A DNA stretch of 57,235 nt from an uncultured Clostridia bacterium (GTDB taxonomy: Bacteria; Bacillota; Clostridia; Oscillospirales; CAG-272), in assembly GCA_944393415.1 (NCBI GenBank), contig CALYAD010000044.1, positions 1 to 57,235 of the forward strand. Direction: 5' to 3'. Numbering within the stretch: the first letter of the stretch is position 1; the number at the start of each line of letters is the position of its first letter. Positions 41,000-48,911 of the stretch are shown piece after piece. Below the pieces are notes generated by a model. The model ran no database searches. It worked only from the letters and a program-made list of their open reading frames with translations, and was not told where the DNA came from. The translations under genes and the position numbers were made by a program.

Positions 41000-42193
41000 A
41001 TGAATAACAGCGATCTGAAGATATTTACTGAAAATATAGAATGGGACGCATTGAATCAGATATATACTCTTGTGGCTCAGGCGCCGTTTAACGGTAAAAA
41101 GGTGAGGATAATGCCGGACGTACATTATGGTAAGGGCTGTGTTGTGGGTTTTACGGCGGAGCTCGGAGACAAAATAATTCCTAATGTGATAGGCGTTGAT
41201 ATCGGATGCGGAATGTATACCGCGGAGCTTGGAAAAACGGAAATCGATTACAGTGGGCTTGATGATTTCATAAAGGCGAAAATACCGTACGGATCGGCCT
41301 GCCGTAAGGAGTACGGAAAGGAAACCTTGATAAAGGAGCTTAGATGCTTTGATAAGCTGACCGATCTTGGCAGACTTTACGGGTCTCTGGGTACTCTTGG
41401 GGGAGGGAATCATTTTATTGAGATAGACAGGGATGAACAGGATAATAAATATCTTGTCATACATACAGGTTCCCGTAATCTCGGACTTCAGGTGGCCAAA
41501 CATTATCAGAAGCTTGCGGTAGAGGTATGCAAAAACTGTGCTGAAATGGAGAAAAAGAAGGCGACCGACGAGCTGAATCGCCTGAAAAGACCGGATAAGA
41601 TACCCGACGCGCTTGCGGAAATTTCAGCGAAATATTCAGAACGCACAAAAATACCCGCGGAGCTTTGCTATCTGGACGGCGGCGATATGGATGATTATAT
41701 ACATGATCTGAGGATTTGTCAGCGTTTTGCCGTTCTTAACAGAAAAAGAATAGCCGAGGATATACTCGGTTTTCTGAAAATAAATAAATATTTGGCGTTT
41801 GAAACGGTACATAATTTTATAGGTGACGATAATATAGTGCGGAAAGGAGCGATTCCGGCTTATAAAGATCAGAAGATACTCATTCCGATGAATATGCGTG
41901 ACGGGTGTCTGATTGCAGTCGGAAAGGGAGAGCCGGACTGGAATTTTTCGGCGCCGCACGGTGCCGGCAGGCTTTTTAAACGCAGTGAAGCGAAATCAAT
42001 GTTCACGGTAGATCAATATAAGGAGGAAATGGAGGGGATATATACGACCACAGCCAATGCCTCGACTCTCGATGAATCCCCGATGGCATATAAACCGATG
42101 GACGAAATAATAGGTCTTATCTCGCCTACAGCGGAAATATTAAAAATTATTAAGCCCGTATATAATTTCAAGGCGGCGGACGGAAAGGAATAA
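41000..42193 (+). CDS. rtcB: RtcB-family RNA ligase
   Basis: The 397-residue enzyme has the RtcB motifs: MPDVHYGKGCVVG, VIGVDIGCGM with the metal-binding Cys, GGGNHFIE, VIHTGSRNLG and PHGAGR with the His that carries GMP. RtcB joins 2',3'-cyclic-phosphate (or 3'-phosphate) and 5'-OH RNA ends with GTP and Mn2+. The length is that of the shorter bacterial RtcB2 group. It may repair RNAs cut by toxins. The ATG at 41000 has GAAAGGAAG upstream. The next gene starts 33 bases after the stop. Confidence 0.94.
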   Translation: MNNSDLKIFTENIEWDALNQIYTLVAQAPFNGKKVRIMPDVHYGKGCVVGFTAELGDKIIPNVIGVDIGCGMYTAELGKTEIDYSGLDDFIKAKIPYGSACRKEYGKETLIKELRCFDKLTDLGRLYGSLGTLGGGNHFIEIDRDEQDNKYLVIHTGSRNLGLQVAKHYQKLAVEVCKNCAEMEKKKATDELNRLKRPDKIPDALAEISAKYSERTKIPAELCYLDGGDMDDYIHDLRICQRFAVLNRKRIAEDILGFLKINKYLAFETVHNFIGDDNIVRKGAIPAYKDQKILIPMNMRDGCLIAVGKGEPDWNFSAPHGAGRLFKRSEAKSMFTVDQYKEEMEGIYTTTANASTLDESPMAYKPMDEIIGLISPTAEILKIIKPVYNFKAADGKE

Positions 42194-42226
42194 TCTAAAA
42201 ATAGTTCAAGGAAAGACGGTGTTAAT

Positions 42227-42568
42227 TTGATTTTATTCAGGCCGATAGGAGAAAAAGAAAAGGTTTTGATTGAAGCGGCGGATTTTATGAAATTTCCTCC
42301 GAGACTTCCTGAACAACCGATTTTTTATCCGGTATGTAATTATGAATATGCTTATGAAATAGCCGAAAAATGGAATAAATATGACCTTGCTTCCGGATTA
42401 CACGGATATGTGACAAAATTTGAAATAGATGATAGGTATATAAGCAAATTTGAAGCGCATATTGTAGGCTCAAGCTATCATGAGGAATATTGGATACCTG
42501 CCGATGAACTTGAAAATTTCAATAATCATATTATTGGTAAAATAATAATCGTTGCCGAAATCAATTAG
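42227..42568 (+). CDS. Small protein of the type annotated as ADP-ribosylation/crystallin J1-related
   Basis: The 113-residue protein begins MILFRPIGEKEKVLI and contains FPPRLPEQPIFYPV, the hallmark of a family often labelled ADP-ribosylation/crystallin J1. Then come KFEIDDRYISKFEAHIVG, EYWIPADELENFN and a C-terminal IVGKI-like strand. It has no membrane segment. The function is unknown; the label comes from weak similarity to ADP-ribosylglycohydrolases. The start is TTG with GGAAAGACGG upstream. It follows rtcB by 33 bases and is probably co-transcribed. Confidence 0.7.
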   Translation: MILFRPIGEKEKVLIEAADFMKFPPRLPEQPIFYPVCNYEYAYEIAEKWNKYDLASGLHGYVTKFEIDDRYISKFEAHIVGSSYHEEYWIPADELENFNNHIIGKIIIVAEIN

Positions 42569-42631
42569 CTGATATAAACTAACAATATTGTAAGAAAAAA
42601 ATAAAAAATATAAAAATTATTACCGTTGCTG

Positions 42632-42660
42632 TTGACAAGTTATTATTTATGTTATAAAAT
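42632..42660 (+). promoter_or_regulatory. Promoter of the AI-2E permease pair
   Basis: TTGACA (42632-42637) and TAAAAT (42655-42660) are separated by 17 bases. The leader to the GTG start is about 185 bases. Confidence 0.6.
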
Positions 42661-42686
42661 ATAAGGGAATATATTGTAATAAGGAA

Positions 42687-42721
42687 GACGTGATATCAAA
42701 GACGATTGCGTGAATCACGTC
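42687..42721 (+). promoter_or_regulatory. Leader hairpin upstream of the AI-2E permease
   Basis: GACGTGAT (42687-42694) pairs with ATCACGTC (42714-42721) over a 19-base loop in the transcribed leader. Outer bases GGAAG and CTTCC may extend the fold. I recognise no known riboswitch. Confidence 0.4.
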
Positions 42722-42769
42722 ATAAGTAAACTCATTGGCTTTCTTCCCGGATAAAACAAATATTTCAAT

Positions 42770-42850
42770 ATCTATTTTAGCCGCAAAAGCGGGGATCAGC
42801 GCACAATATAAGGTCCTTGCGGTAACTGCCGGCGGTATGGGTGAATTAAG
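42770..42850 (+). repeat. Split or decayed copy of the leader repeat
   Basis: The left half CAATATCTATTTTAGCCGC is like the start of the terminal module and the right half GCCGGCGGTATGGGTGAATT is like its end, but about 40 unrelated bases lie between. The start GTG follows the right half. It looks like an element copy interrupted by an insertion. Confidence 0.55.
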
Positions 42851-44233
42851 GTGAAAATAAACTGGAATAAAAAATACACGACATATGCGATATATGCCTC
42901 GCTTGTTCTTGCGGCGGTTATCTTTTGTATTTTCTGCGGGATATATATAAGAGACATCTGGGATGGCTTTGTTTTTGTCGTGGATGTTTTTGCTCCGCTT
43001 ATTTACGGATGTATTATAGCGTATATGATGCTTCCTCTGACCAAACTGTTTGAAAAGCTTTTTTCGAAGGTGCGGAGGGGAGTGGTCAGGCGCGGTATCA
43101 GCGTGGCTCTGACTTATGTGGTCGTCTTATTGGCGTTTTCACTGCTTATTTACGCGGTCGTGCCTCAGATAGTCCAAAGCTTCAGCGATCTGCAGGCAAA
43201 CATCGTCTCATATTCCGATTCCATTCAGAAATGGCTTGACGATATGTCTGAAAGCTCAGGGATAATGGCGTCGATAGTCGCTTATCTGGAAAATTATATT
43301 GACTTCGACGCGCTCTCACAGCCACTGAATTTTTTAGTAGACAGTATACAGAGACTTTTAAGCGAATTTTCGCCGTATTTCATGGGAATAGTCAGCTCGG
43401 TCGTGGTGCAGATAAAAAATATAATAATCGGCTTTGTTTTCGCGGGGTATCTGCTTTGCTCAAAAGAACTGGTGATGGCTCAGATAAATAAGCTTATGCA
43501 TGTGGTAATGAGCGAAGCGCGTATACAAAAAATAAAAAACGGAATAAAACAGGCGGATAAGACCTTTGGTCAGTATCTGATCGGCATGATACTTGACGCT
43601 ATTATAGTAGGTCTTCTAACCGCGGTGGCGATGCTGATAGGACGTATACCGTATGTTCCGCTAATAAGCGTGCTTATCGCGTGTACTAATGTTATACCTA
43701 TATTCGGTCCGTTTATCGGTGCTATCCCAAGCGTCCTGTTTATCTTCATTTCGGATCCGATCAAGGCGCTTTTATTTATTGTCATTATATTGGTCATACA
43801 GCAGATTGACGGAAACTTTATCGCACCGCGAATACTCGGAGGCTCGACCGGTCTTAAACCTATCGTGGTGATAACCGCTATCACGATAATGGGCGGTCTT
43901 TTCGGTATGGTAGGTATGATAATTGGAGTTCCTGTATTTGCCATACTTGGTAAATTTATTTCCGAAAAAACAAGGGCGAGAGCGAGATCAAAACAGAAAA
44001 AAGCGGCGGAAAGTACTTCAGGTGAAGCAGAGCTGACGGATACGGATTTGGAAAATGAGGATATCGATTCAGGGGCTGACGAGGAGAAAACCGAAGTAAA
44101 GCTTGCCGAGACGACTGAAGCCTGTAAAAATAATACGGAGAACGAATCTTCGGATAAAAAAGAAAGCGTCGCGCGTGCCAGACTTATTGACAGAGAAAAT
44201 AAAAAGAAACCGGATAAAAAGAAAAACGATTAA
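42851..44233 (+). CDS. AI-2E family permease with charged C-terminal tail
   Basis: The 460-residue protein has two N-terminal helices, an amphipathic middle part, and the conserved C-terminal membrane block with LISVLIACTNVIPIFGPFIG, IAPRILGGSTGLKPIVV and GMVGMIIGVPVFA. After residue 375 comes a hydrophilic tail rich in Lys, Glu and Asp that is not part of the family core. The start is GTG. Its neighbour at 44325 is another family member, so the two may work together or have arisen by duplication. Confidence 0.88.
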   Translation: MKINWNKKYTTYAIYASLVLAAVIFCIFCGIYIRDIWDGFVFVVDVFAPLIYGCIIAYMMLPLTKLFEKLFSKVRRGVVRRGISVALTYVVVLLAFSLLIYAVVPQIVQSFSDLQANIVSYSDSIQKWLDDMSESSGIMASIVAYLENYIDFDALSQPLNFLVDSIQRLLSEFSPYFMGIVSSVVVQIKNIIIGFVFAGYLLCSKELVMAQINKLMHVVMSEARIQKIKNGIKQADKTFGQYLIGMILDAIIVGLLTAVAMLIGRIPYVPLISVLIACTNVIPIFGPFIGAIPSVLFIFISDPIKALLFIVIILVIQQIDGNFIAPRILGGSTGLKPIVVITAITIMGGLFGMVGMIIGVPVFAILGKFISEKTRARARSKQKKAAESTSGEAELTDTDLENEDIDSGADEEKTEVKLAETTEACKNNTENESSDKKESVARARLIDRENKKKPDKKKND

Positions 44234-44324
44234 CGCTTTGCACTTAGTAAGGCCGACGGTTTTGATATTTTGACAAAGAACGGCTGAAATGAAAAATATT
44301 TCAAGGAAAGAAAGGGGCATAGAT

Positions 44325-45845
44325 ATGAAATTTTTCGAGCCAAACGAAAAACGGACAACCATATCGGTGTATGTTTTTTTAGTTGCGCTTTTCGGGGTTT
44401 TCTGTGTTATTATCGGTATTAATATATCTGTGTTTCCAAAATTTTTCGCTTTCCTGCTTGACGTTATAAAACCGATTATATATGGTTTTATTTTCGCGTT
44501 TATGCTGAATCCCGCGGTAAAATTCACGGAAAATAGAATTTTTGCCAAATGGAAAAGTAAAAAGAACGGTATAAAACACACAGTCAGCGTTATTTCGGTT
44601 ATAATTGTTTTTTTACTTTTATGCATTCTGTTCTGCATAGCCGTAATACCGGAGCTTGTATCAAACTACGATATGTTTGCAAATCAGATTATGGATCTCG
44701 CCGACAGCTTTCAGAACAGGATCATGGATCTGATAAGCACGTTCCCGGGCGCGGAGTCTATTTATGTTTACTATGATATTGAGCCGGATCTCAGACTTTC
44801 CCCGTCCGACCGACTTTTTCCTTCCTCGTTAAGAGACGGCGCCGGAATTGAATTCAGTACGAGCATAAGCAGGTTACAGCAGCAGGTAGGGGAGATATTC
44901 AACTCGATTATATCGGTCTTATCTGGAATGGTCGGTGATTCGTTTGACGACGTGTTTACATCGGCAATGGCTGTGATAACCGCGGCAAAAAATGTTCTTA
45001 TCGGTATCATAATCTCCATTTATTTTTTGATAGGTGAGAAGCATTTGCTTGAACGCATGACAAGATTCTTCAGGATATGGTTGCCTCGTTCCGTGTTTCG
45101 ACGTCTTTTATGGCTTACCGAAAAAGCCAAAAATATATTCCGCGACTATATTATAGTAAGGATTCTGGATGGATTTATAGTGGGCTTTCTGACATTTCTC
45201 TGCCTGCTGTTATTCGGAACGCCATTTTCGGTTCTTTTATCGGTTATAATAGGAATCGCTTCGTTTTTCCCGTTTATAGGACCGGTTGTAGGTATTATTA
45301 TCGGGTCGCTGATAATAATGCTCGTGAGCTTTAAGTATTTTCCGGTTTTCCTTGCGGTGACGGTTATATTGAATATTCTTGATTCAAAATATGTAGAGCC
45401 TATTTTGAATTCAGGGTATTCAAGCTATAAGCTGTCCGCCATCTGGGTATTTGCCGCTATAGTTCTTATGGGAGGATTTTTCGGTATTACCGGTGTATTT
45501 TTCGGTATACCGATAGCTGCGTTTATTTATTCTATTATCAAAGAGATCGGTGAATCAAAGCTTAAGAAAAAGAATCTGCCGGCGGAAACCTCAGCTTGGT
45601 TCGTCAATCGCTTAAGACATGTGAAATCAGCCGAGGTTGCTGTTTTCGACAATGACAGCGAGGTGCCTGGCGATATGGAGACATATTTCGCCGAAAAACG
45701 GGGCGACGAAAGAGAAGCCTATATCGAAATCAGAAATAATCTCAAGGAAAGGTATAGGGATGCAAGAAAAATAGCGTCTAAAATCAAGGCCTTTTTCGAA
45801 AAGCTCAGGCGTTTCTTTTCAGGTATATTCAAAAGGAAAAAATGA
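44325..45845 (+). CDS. AI-2E family permease
   Basis: The 506-residue protein has the same plan as the preceding one: N-terminal helix pair, a long middle loop that includes EIFNSIISVLSGMVGDSF, and the block FFPFIGPVVGIIIGSLI with LDSKYVEPILNSG. A C-terminal hydrophilic stretch of about 90 residues follows. The ATG at 44325 has GAAAGGGG eight bases upstream. It begins 92 bases after the preceding gene and is likely in the same transcript. A clear terminator follows. Confidence 0.88.
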   Translation: MKFFEPNEKRTTISVYVFLVALFGVFCVIIGINISVFPKFFAFLLDVIKPIIYGFIFAFMLNPAVKFTENRIFAKWKSKKNGIKHTVSVISVIIVFLLLCILFCIAVIPELVSNYDMFANQIMDLADSFQNRIMDLISTFPGAESIYVYYDIEPDLRLSPSDRLFPSSLRDGAGIEFSTSISRLQQQVGEIFNSIISVLSGMVGDSFDDVFTSAMAVITAAKNVLIGIIISIYFLIGEKHLLERMTRFFRIWLPRSVFRRLLWLTEKAKNIFRDYIIVRILDGFIVGFLTFLCLLLFGTPFSVLLSVIIGIASFFPFIGPVVGIIIGSLIIMLVSFKYFPVFLAVTVILNILDSKYVEPILNSGYSSYKLSAIWVFAAIVLMGGFFGITGVFFGIPIAAFIYSIIKEIGESKLKKKNLPAETSAWFVNRLRHVKSAEVAVFDNDSEVPGDMETYFAEKRGDEREAYIEIRNNLKERYRDARKIASKIKAFFEKLRRFFSGIFKRKK

Positions 45846-45851
45846 ATACAA

Positions 45852-45899
45852 GGGCGAATATTTCGGGCGGAGGACGTCGGAATGTTCGCCTGTTTTTTT
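45852..45899 (+). terminator. Terminator of the AI-2E permease pair
   Basis: GGGCGAATA and TGTTCGCCT pair across a loop of about 23 bases and are followed by GTTTTTTTA. Confidence 0.65.
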
Positions 45900-45929
45900 A
45901 ATATCAAACTGAAAATTTTTAAAATAATG

Positions 45930-45958
45930 TTGAAAAATATTTTTATTTATGATATAAT
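45930..45958 (+). promoter_or_regulatory. Promoter of the DUF1846 gene
   Basis: TTGAAA (45930-45935) and TATAAT (45953-45958) are separated by 17 bases. Confidence 0.7.
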
Positions 45959-46028
45959 ATAGTATATTTGGTTTAATAAAGAAGCTTGGTCAGATATTCC
46001 AAGCTTTGGTTGGAAGGGTCATAGGAAA

Positions 46029-47516
46029 ATGTTTAAAATCGGTTTTGATAATGACAAATATCTTCGGATGCAGTCAAAATACATAAGAGAGCGGATATCC
46101 GAATTCGGGGGAAAATTGTATCTTGAGTTTGGAGGCAAGCTTTTTGACGATTTCCATGCGTCGAGAGTGCTTCCGGGATTCAGACCGGACAGTAAGCTTC
46201 AGATGCTGATGTCCTTAAGTGACGACGCGGAAATTGTAATAGTGGTAAACGCCGATGATATAGAAAAAAACAAGGTGAGAGGAGACCTCGGTATAACCTA
46301 TGATCTTGACACGATGCGTCTGATAGACGCATTCAGAAGCGTAGGACTGTACGTCGGAAGCGTGGTGCTCACACGTTATGCCTCACAGAGCGCAGCGGTG
46401 AGGTTTGAAAAAAAGCTGAAAAATCTTGGTCTGATGGTATACAGACATTATACTATCGCCGGATATCCTTACGATATCGAGGAGATCGTGAGCGCGGACG
46501 GCTACGGTAAAAATGATTATATAGAGACCAGCCGCAGGCTTGTGGTTGTGACCGCTCCGGGACCGGGAAGCGGGAAAATGGCGGTATGTCTGTCACAGCT
46601 TTATCATGAAAATCTTCGCGGAGTCAAATCGGGATATGCCAAATTTGAGACCTTTCCGATCTGGAATCTTCCGCTCAAGCATCCGGTGAATCTTGCGTAC
46701 GAGGCGGCGACAGCGGATCTTAACGATGTGAATATGATAGACCCGTTCCACCTTGAGGCCTATGGGAAGACTGCCATAAATTACAATCGTGATGTTGAAA
46801 TATTCCCGGTTCTTGAGGCGATGTTCAAGAGAATATACGGAAACTCGCCGTATAAGTCGCCAACCGATATGGGGGTAAACATGGCGGGTAACTGTATAAT
46901 TGACGATGAAGTGGTGTCTGAAGCGTCAAAGCAGGAGATAATCCGCAGATATTATACGGCTCTTTGCGATCAGAGAGAGAACATGACGTCGACCGATACT
47001 GTGGCAAAGATCGATCTGCTTATGAAGCAGGCGAATCTTATTCCTGAAGACAGGGCGGTCATACCGGCGGCAATTAAACGGGAGGAGGAGAGCGGCGGTC
47101 CGGCGGCGGCTATGCAGCTTCCGGACGGAAAAATAGTAACAGGCAAAACTTCTCCGCTTCTCGGAGCCTCGGCCGCACTTCTTCTTAACGCTATAAAGAA
47201 GCTCGCGGGAATAGAGGATCGCGTAGAGCTGATTTCCCCGTCGATAATAGAGCCTGTACAGCATCTTAAGGTAGATTATCTCGGAAATCATAACCCAAGA
47301 CTTCATACCGACGAGGTACTGATCGCGCTCGCGATAAGCGCGGTAACCTCTGATACGGCGGCGCTTGCATTAGAGCAGCTCGGCAGGCTGCAGGGATGCG
47401 AGGTGCACTCTACGGTTATACTTACTCAGGCGGACAGCAAGACCTTCAGAAAGCTCGGACTGAACGTTACGTGCGAACCTAAATATCAGGTAAAAAAGCT
47501 GTATCATGCAAAGTAA
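46029..47516 (+). CDS. DUF1846 family protein
   Basis: The 495-residue cytoplasmic protein begins MFKIGFDNDKYLRMQSKYIR and contains LYLEFGGKLFDDFHASRVLP, VVVTAPGPGSGKMAVCLSQL (a P-loop-like turn) and IWNLPLKHPVNLAYEAATAD. These belong to DUF1846 (PF08903), common in Firmicutes. Structures of relatives show an ATP/GTP-type fold, but no reaction is established. Full length. It is transcribed alone from its own promoter and ends in a strong hairpin. Confidence 0.9.
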   Translation: MFKIGFDNDKYLRMQSKYIRERISEFGGKLYLEFGGKLFDDFHASRVLPGFRPDSKLQMLMSLSDDAEIVIVVNADDIEKNKVRGDLGITYDLDTMRLIDAFRSVGLYVGSVVLTRYASQSAAVRFEKKLKNLGLMVYRHYTIAGYPYDIEEIVSADGYGKNDYIETSRRLVVVTAPGPGSGKMAVCLSQLYHENLRGVKSGYAKFETFPIWNLPLKHPVNLAYEAATADLNDVNMIDPFHLEAYGKTAINYNRDVEIFPVLEAMFKRIYGNSPYKSPTDMGVNMAGNCIIDDEVVSEASKQEIIRRYYTALCDQRENMTSTDTVAKIDLLMKQANLIPEDRAVIPAAIKREEESGGPAAAMQLPDGKIVTGKTSPLLGASAALLLNAIKKLAGIEDRVELISPSIIEPVQHLKVDYLGNHNPRLHTDEVLIALAISAVTSDTAALALEQLGRLQGCEVHSTVILTQADSKTFRKLGLNVTCEPKYQVKKLYHAK

Positions 47517-47562
47517 CGGAGAGGCATCCGGAGAGCAAAATTAGCAGCCACGGAAAATAATT

Positions 47563-47590
47563 AAGGGAACTTCTTGTAAGAAGTTCCCTT
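47563..47590. terminator. Terminator hairpin between convergent genes
   Basis: AAGGGAACTTCTT and AAGAAGTTCCCTT form a perfect 13-bp stem with a two-base loop. The flanking T content is low, so efficiency is uncertain. A second, shorter hairpin (TTCAAGAA / TTCTTGAA) follows at about 47598-47617. Confidence 0.6.
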
Positions 47591-47744
47591 ATGATCCTTC
47601 AAGAACTTTTCTTGAAAGGAATTAAATAAGCAGCGCTTTGCCGAAGTCCGGAAAAGTCGGAGACGGAGATATTTCACCCCGCCAAATGAAATCAGACAGG
47701 CACATATTACGGAGAAGTTTTCGAAGGGGATCAAAAAACTCTTT

Positions 47745-48818
47745 TTATTTATTTTTTGGTACAGGAACAGTCCAGTTCATATGGTCGGGGATATCGCCCC
47801 ACTGGATGCCGGTAAGAGTGTCATAGAGATAATGAGTTATTTCGCCGATTTTGCCCCCGTTTACAGTGTAACGCTTATTGTTGTACTCAAGCTCACCGAT
47901 AGGAGAGACTACTGCCGCGGTGCCGCAGCCCCATGCCTCTTCGAGAGTACCGTTCTCCATACTGCCTAAAAGCTCGTCTATGCTGAGCTTTCTCTCGCTT
48001 ACGCTGTATCCCTTGTTTTTGAGAAGCTCAATACAGGATTTTCTGGTAATGCCGGGAAGTATGGAGCCGCTCAGCTCGGGAGTAACAATTTCGCCGTTTA
48101 TCTTGAACATAACGTTCATTGCTCCTACTTCTTCTATATACTTTCTCTCAACGCCGTCAAGCCACAGAACCTGAGAAAAGCCCTTTTCCTCGGCTCTTGC
48201 TCCGGCACGGGTGCTTGCGGCATAATTGCCGCCGCATTTGGCGTAACCGGTACCGCCTCTCACGGCTCTTACATCCTCGGTTTCGATCATTATAGAAACC
48301 GGGTCTATGCCCTTGTCATAGTAGCTTCCGACAGGTGAGGCAATAATCATGTACATCGCTTTGTCTATCGCGTGAACTCCGAGTTTTTCATCTACGCCGA
48401 TCATAAAGGGACGCAGATAAAGCGAGGTTCCGTGACTGTTTGGTACCCAATCCTGTTCGATCGAGACAAAACGGAGCAATGCCTCGAGCGCGTCTTTTTC
48501 GTCAAGCTTGGGCATACAGAGTCTGTCGGCTGAGTTATTCATTCTCTTTATGTTCTCTGTCGGACGGAACAGCTGAACGCTTCCGTCGGCTTTTCTGTAC
48601 GCCTTGAGCCCCTCAAATATTTCGGCGCCGTAATGAAATACTGTGCAGGCGGGGTGAAGGGAAAGATTTGAGAAGGGAACTATTCTCGCGTCGTGCCAGC
48701 CGTTTTTCTTGTCATAATCCATTATGAACATGTGATCGGTGAAATATTTTCCGAATCCCAGCTTGGTTTCGTCCGGCTTTACTGCCGGATTTTTTGTATA
48801 TTCTATTTTGATATCCAT
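47745..48818 (-). CDS. ilvE: Branched-chain amino acid aminotransferase
   Basis: The 357-residue fold-type IV PLP enzyme has the BCAT marks HYGAEIFEGLKAYR, YLRPFMIG, the PLP Lys in YAKCGGNYAAS, and a C-terminal WGCGTAAVVSPIG. It interconverts leucine, isoleucine and valine with their 2-oxo acids. The ATG at 48818 has AAAGGAG upstream; 18 codons earlier in frame belong to the AT-rich gap. It is the third gene of the T-box operon, 93 bases after the fusion gene, with a perfect 12-bp palindrome in the gap. Confidence 0.94.
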   Translation of the reverse strand: MDIKIEYTKNPAVKPDETKLGFGKYFTDHMFIMDYDKKNGWHDARIVPFSNLSLHPACTVFHYGAEIFEGLKAYRKADGSVQLFRPTENIKRMNNSADRLCMPKLDEKDALEALLRFVSIEQDWVPNSHGTSLYLRPFMIGVDEKLGVHAIDKAMYMIIASPVGSYYDKGIDPVSIMIETEDVRAVRGGTGYAKCGGNYAASTRAGARAEEKGFSQVLWLDGVERKYIEEVGAMNVMFKINGEIVTPELSGSILPGITRKSCIELLKNKGYSVSERKLSIDELLGSMENGTLEEAWGCGTAAVVSPIGELEYNNKRYTVNGGKIGEITHYLYDTLTGIQWGDIPDHMNWTVPVPKNK

Positions 48819-48868
48819 GATGCTTTCTCCTTTTATATTTTTATTTTTATTTTTATAATTAATGCTTA

Positions 48869-48880
48869 GCAAACGTTTGC
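48869..48880. promoter_or_regulatory. GCAAACGTTTGC palindrome, LacI-family-like operator
   Basis: A perfect 12-bp palindrome with a central CG lies between the fusion gene and ilvE. Such sites are bound by LacI/GalR regulators (PurR, CcpA relatives). It could add internal control of ilvE. No regulator gene of that family is in the window. Confidence 0.4.
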
Positions 48881-48911
48881 CGAATAATCGAGCAGGGGCG
48901 TTGAAAAAGGA

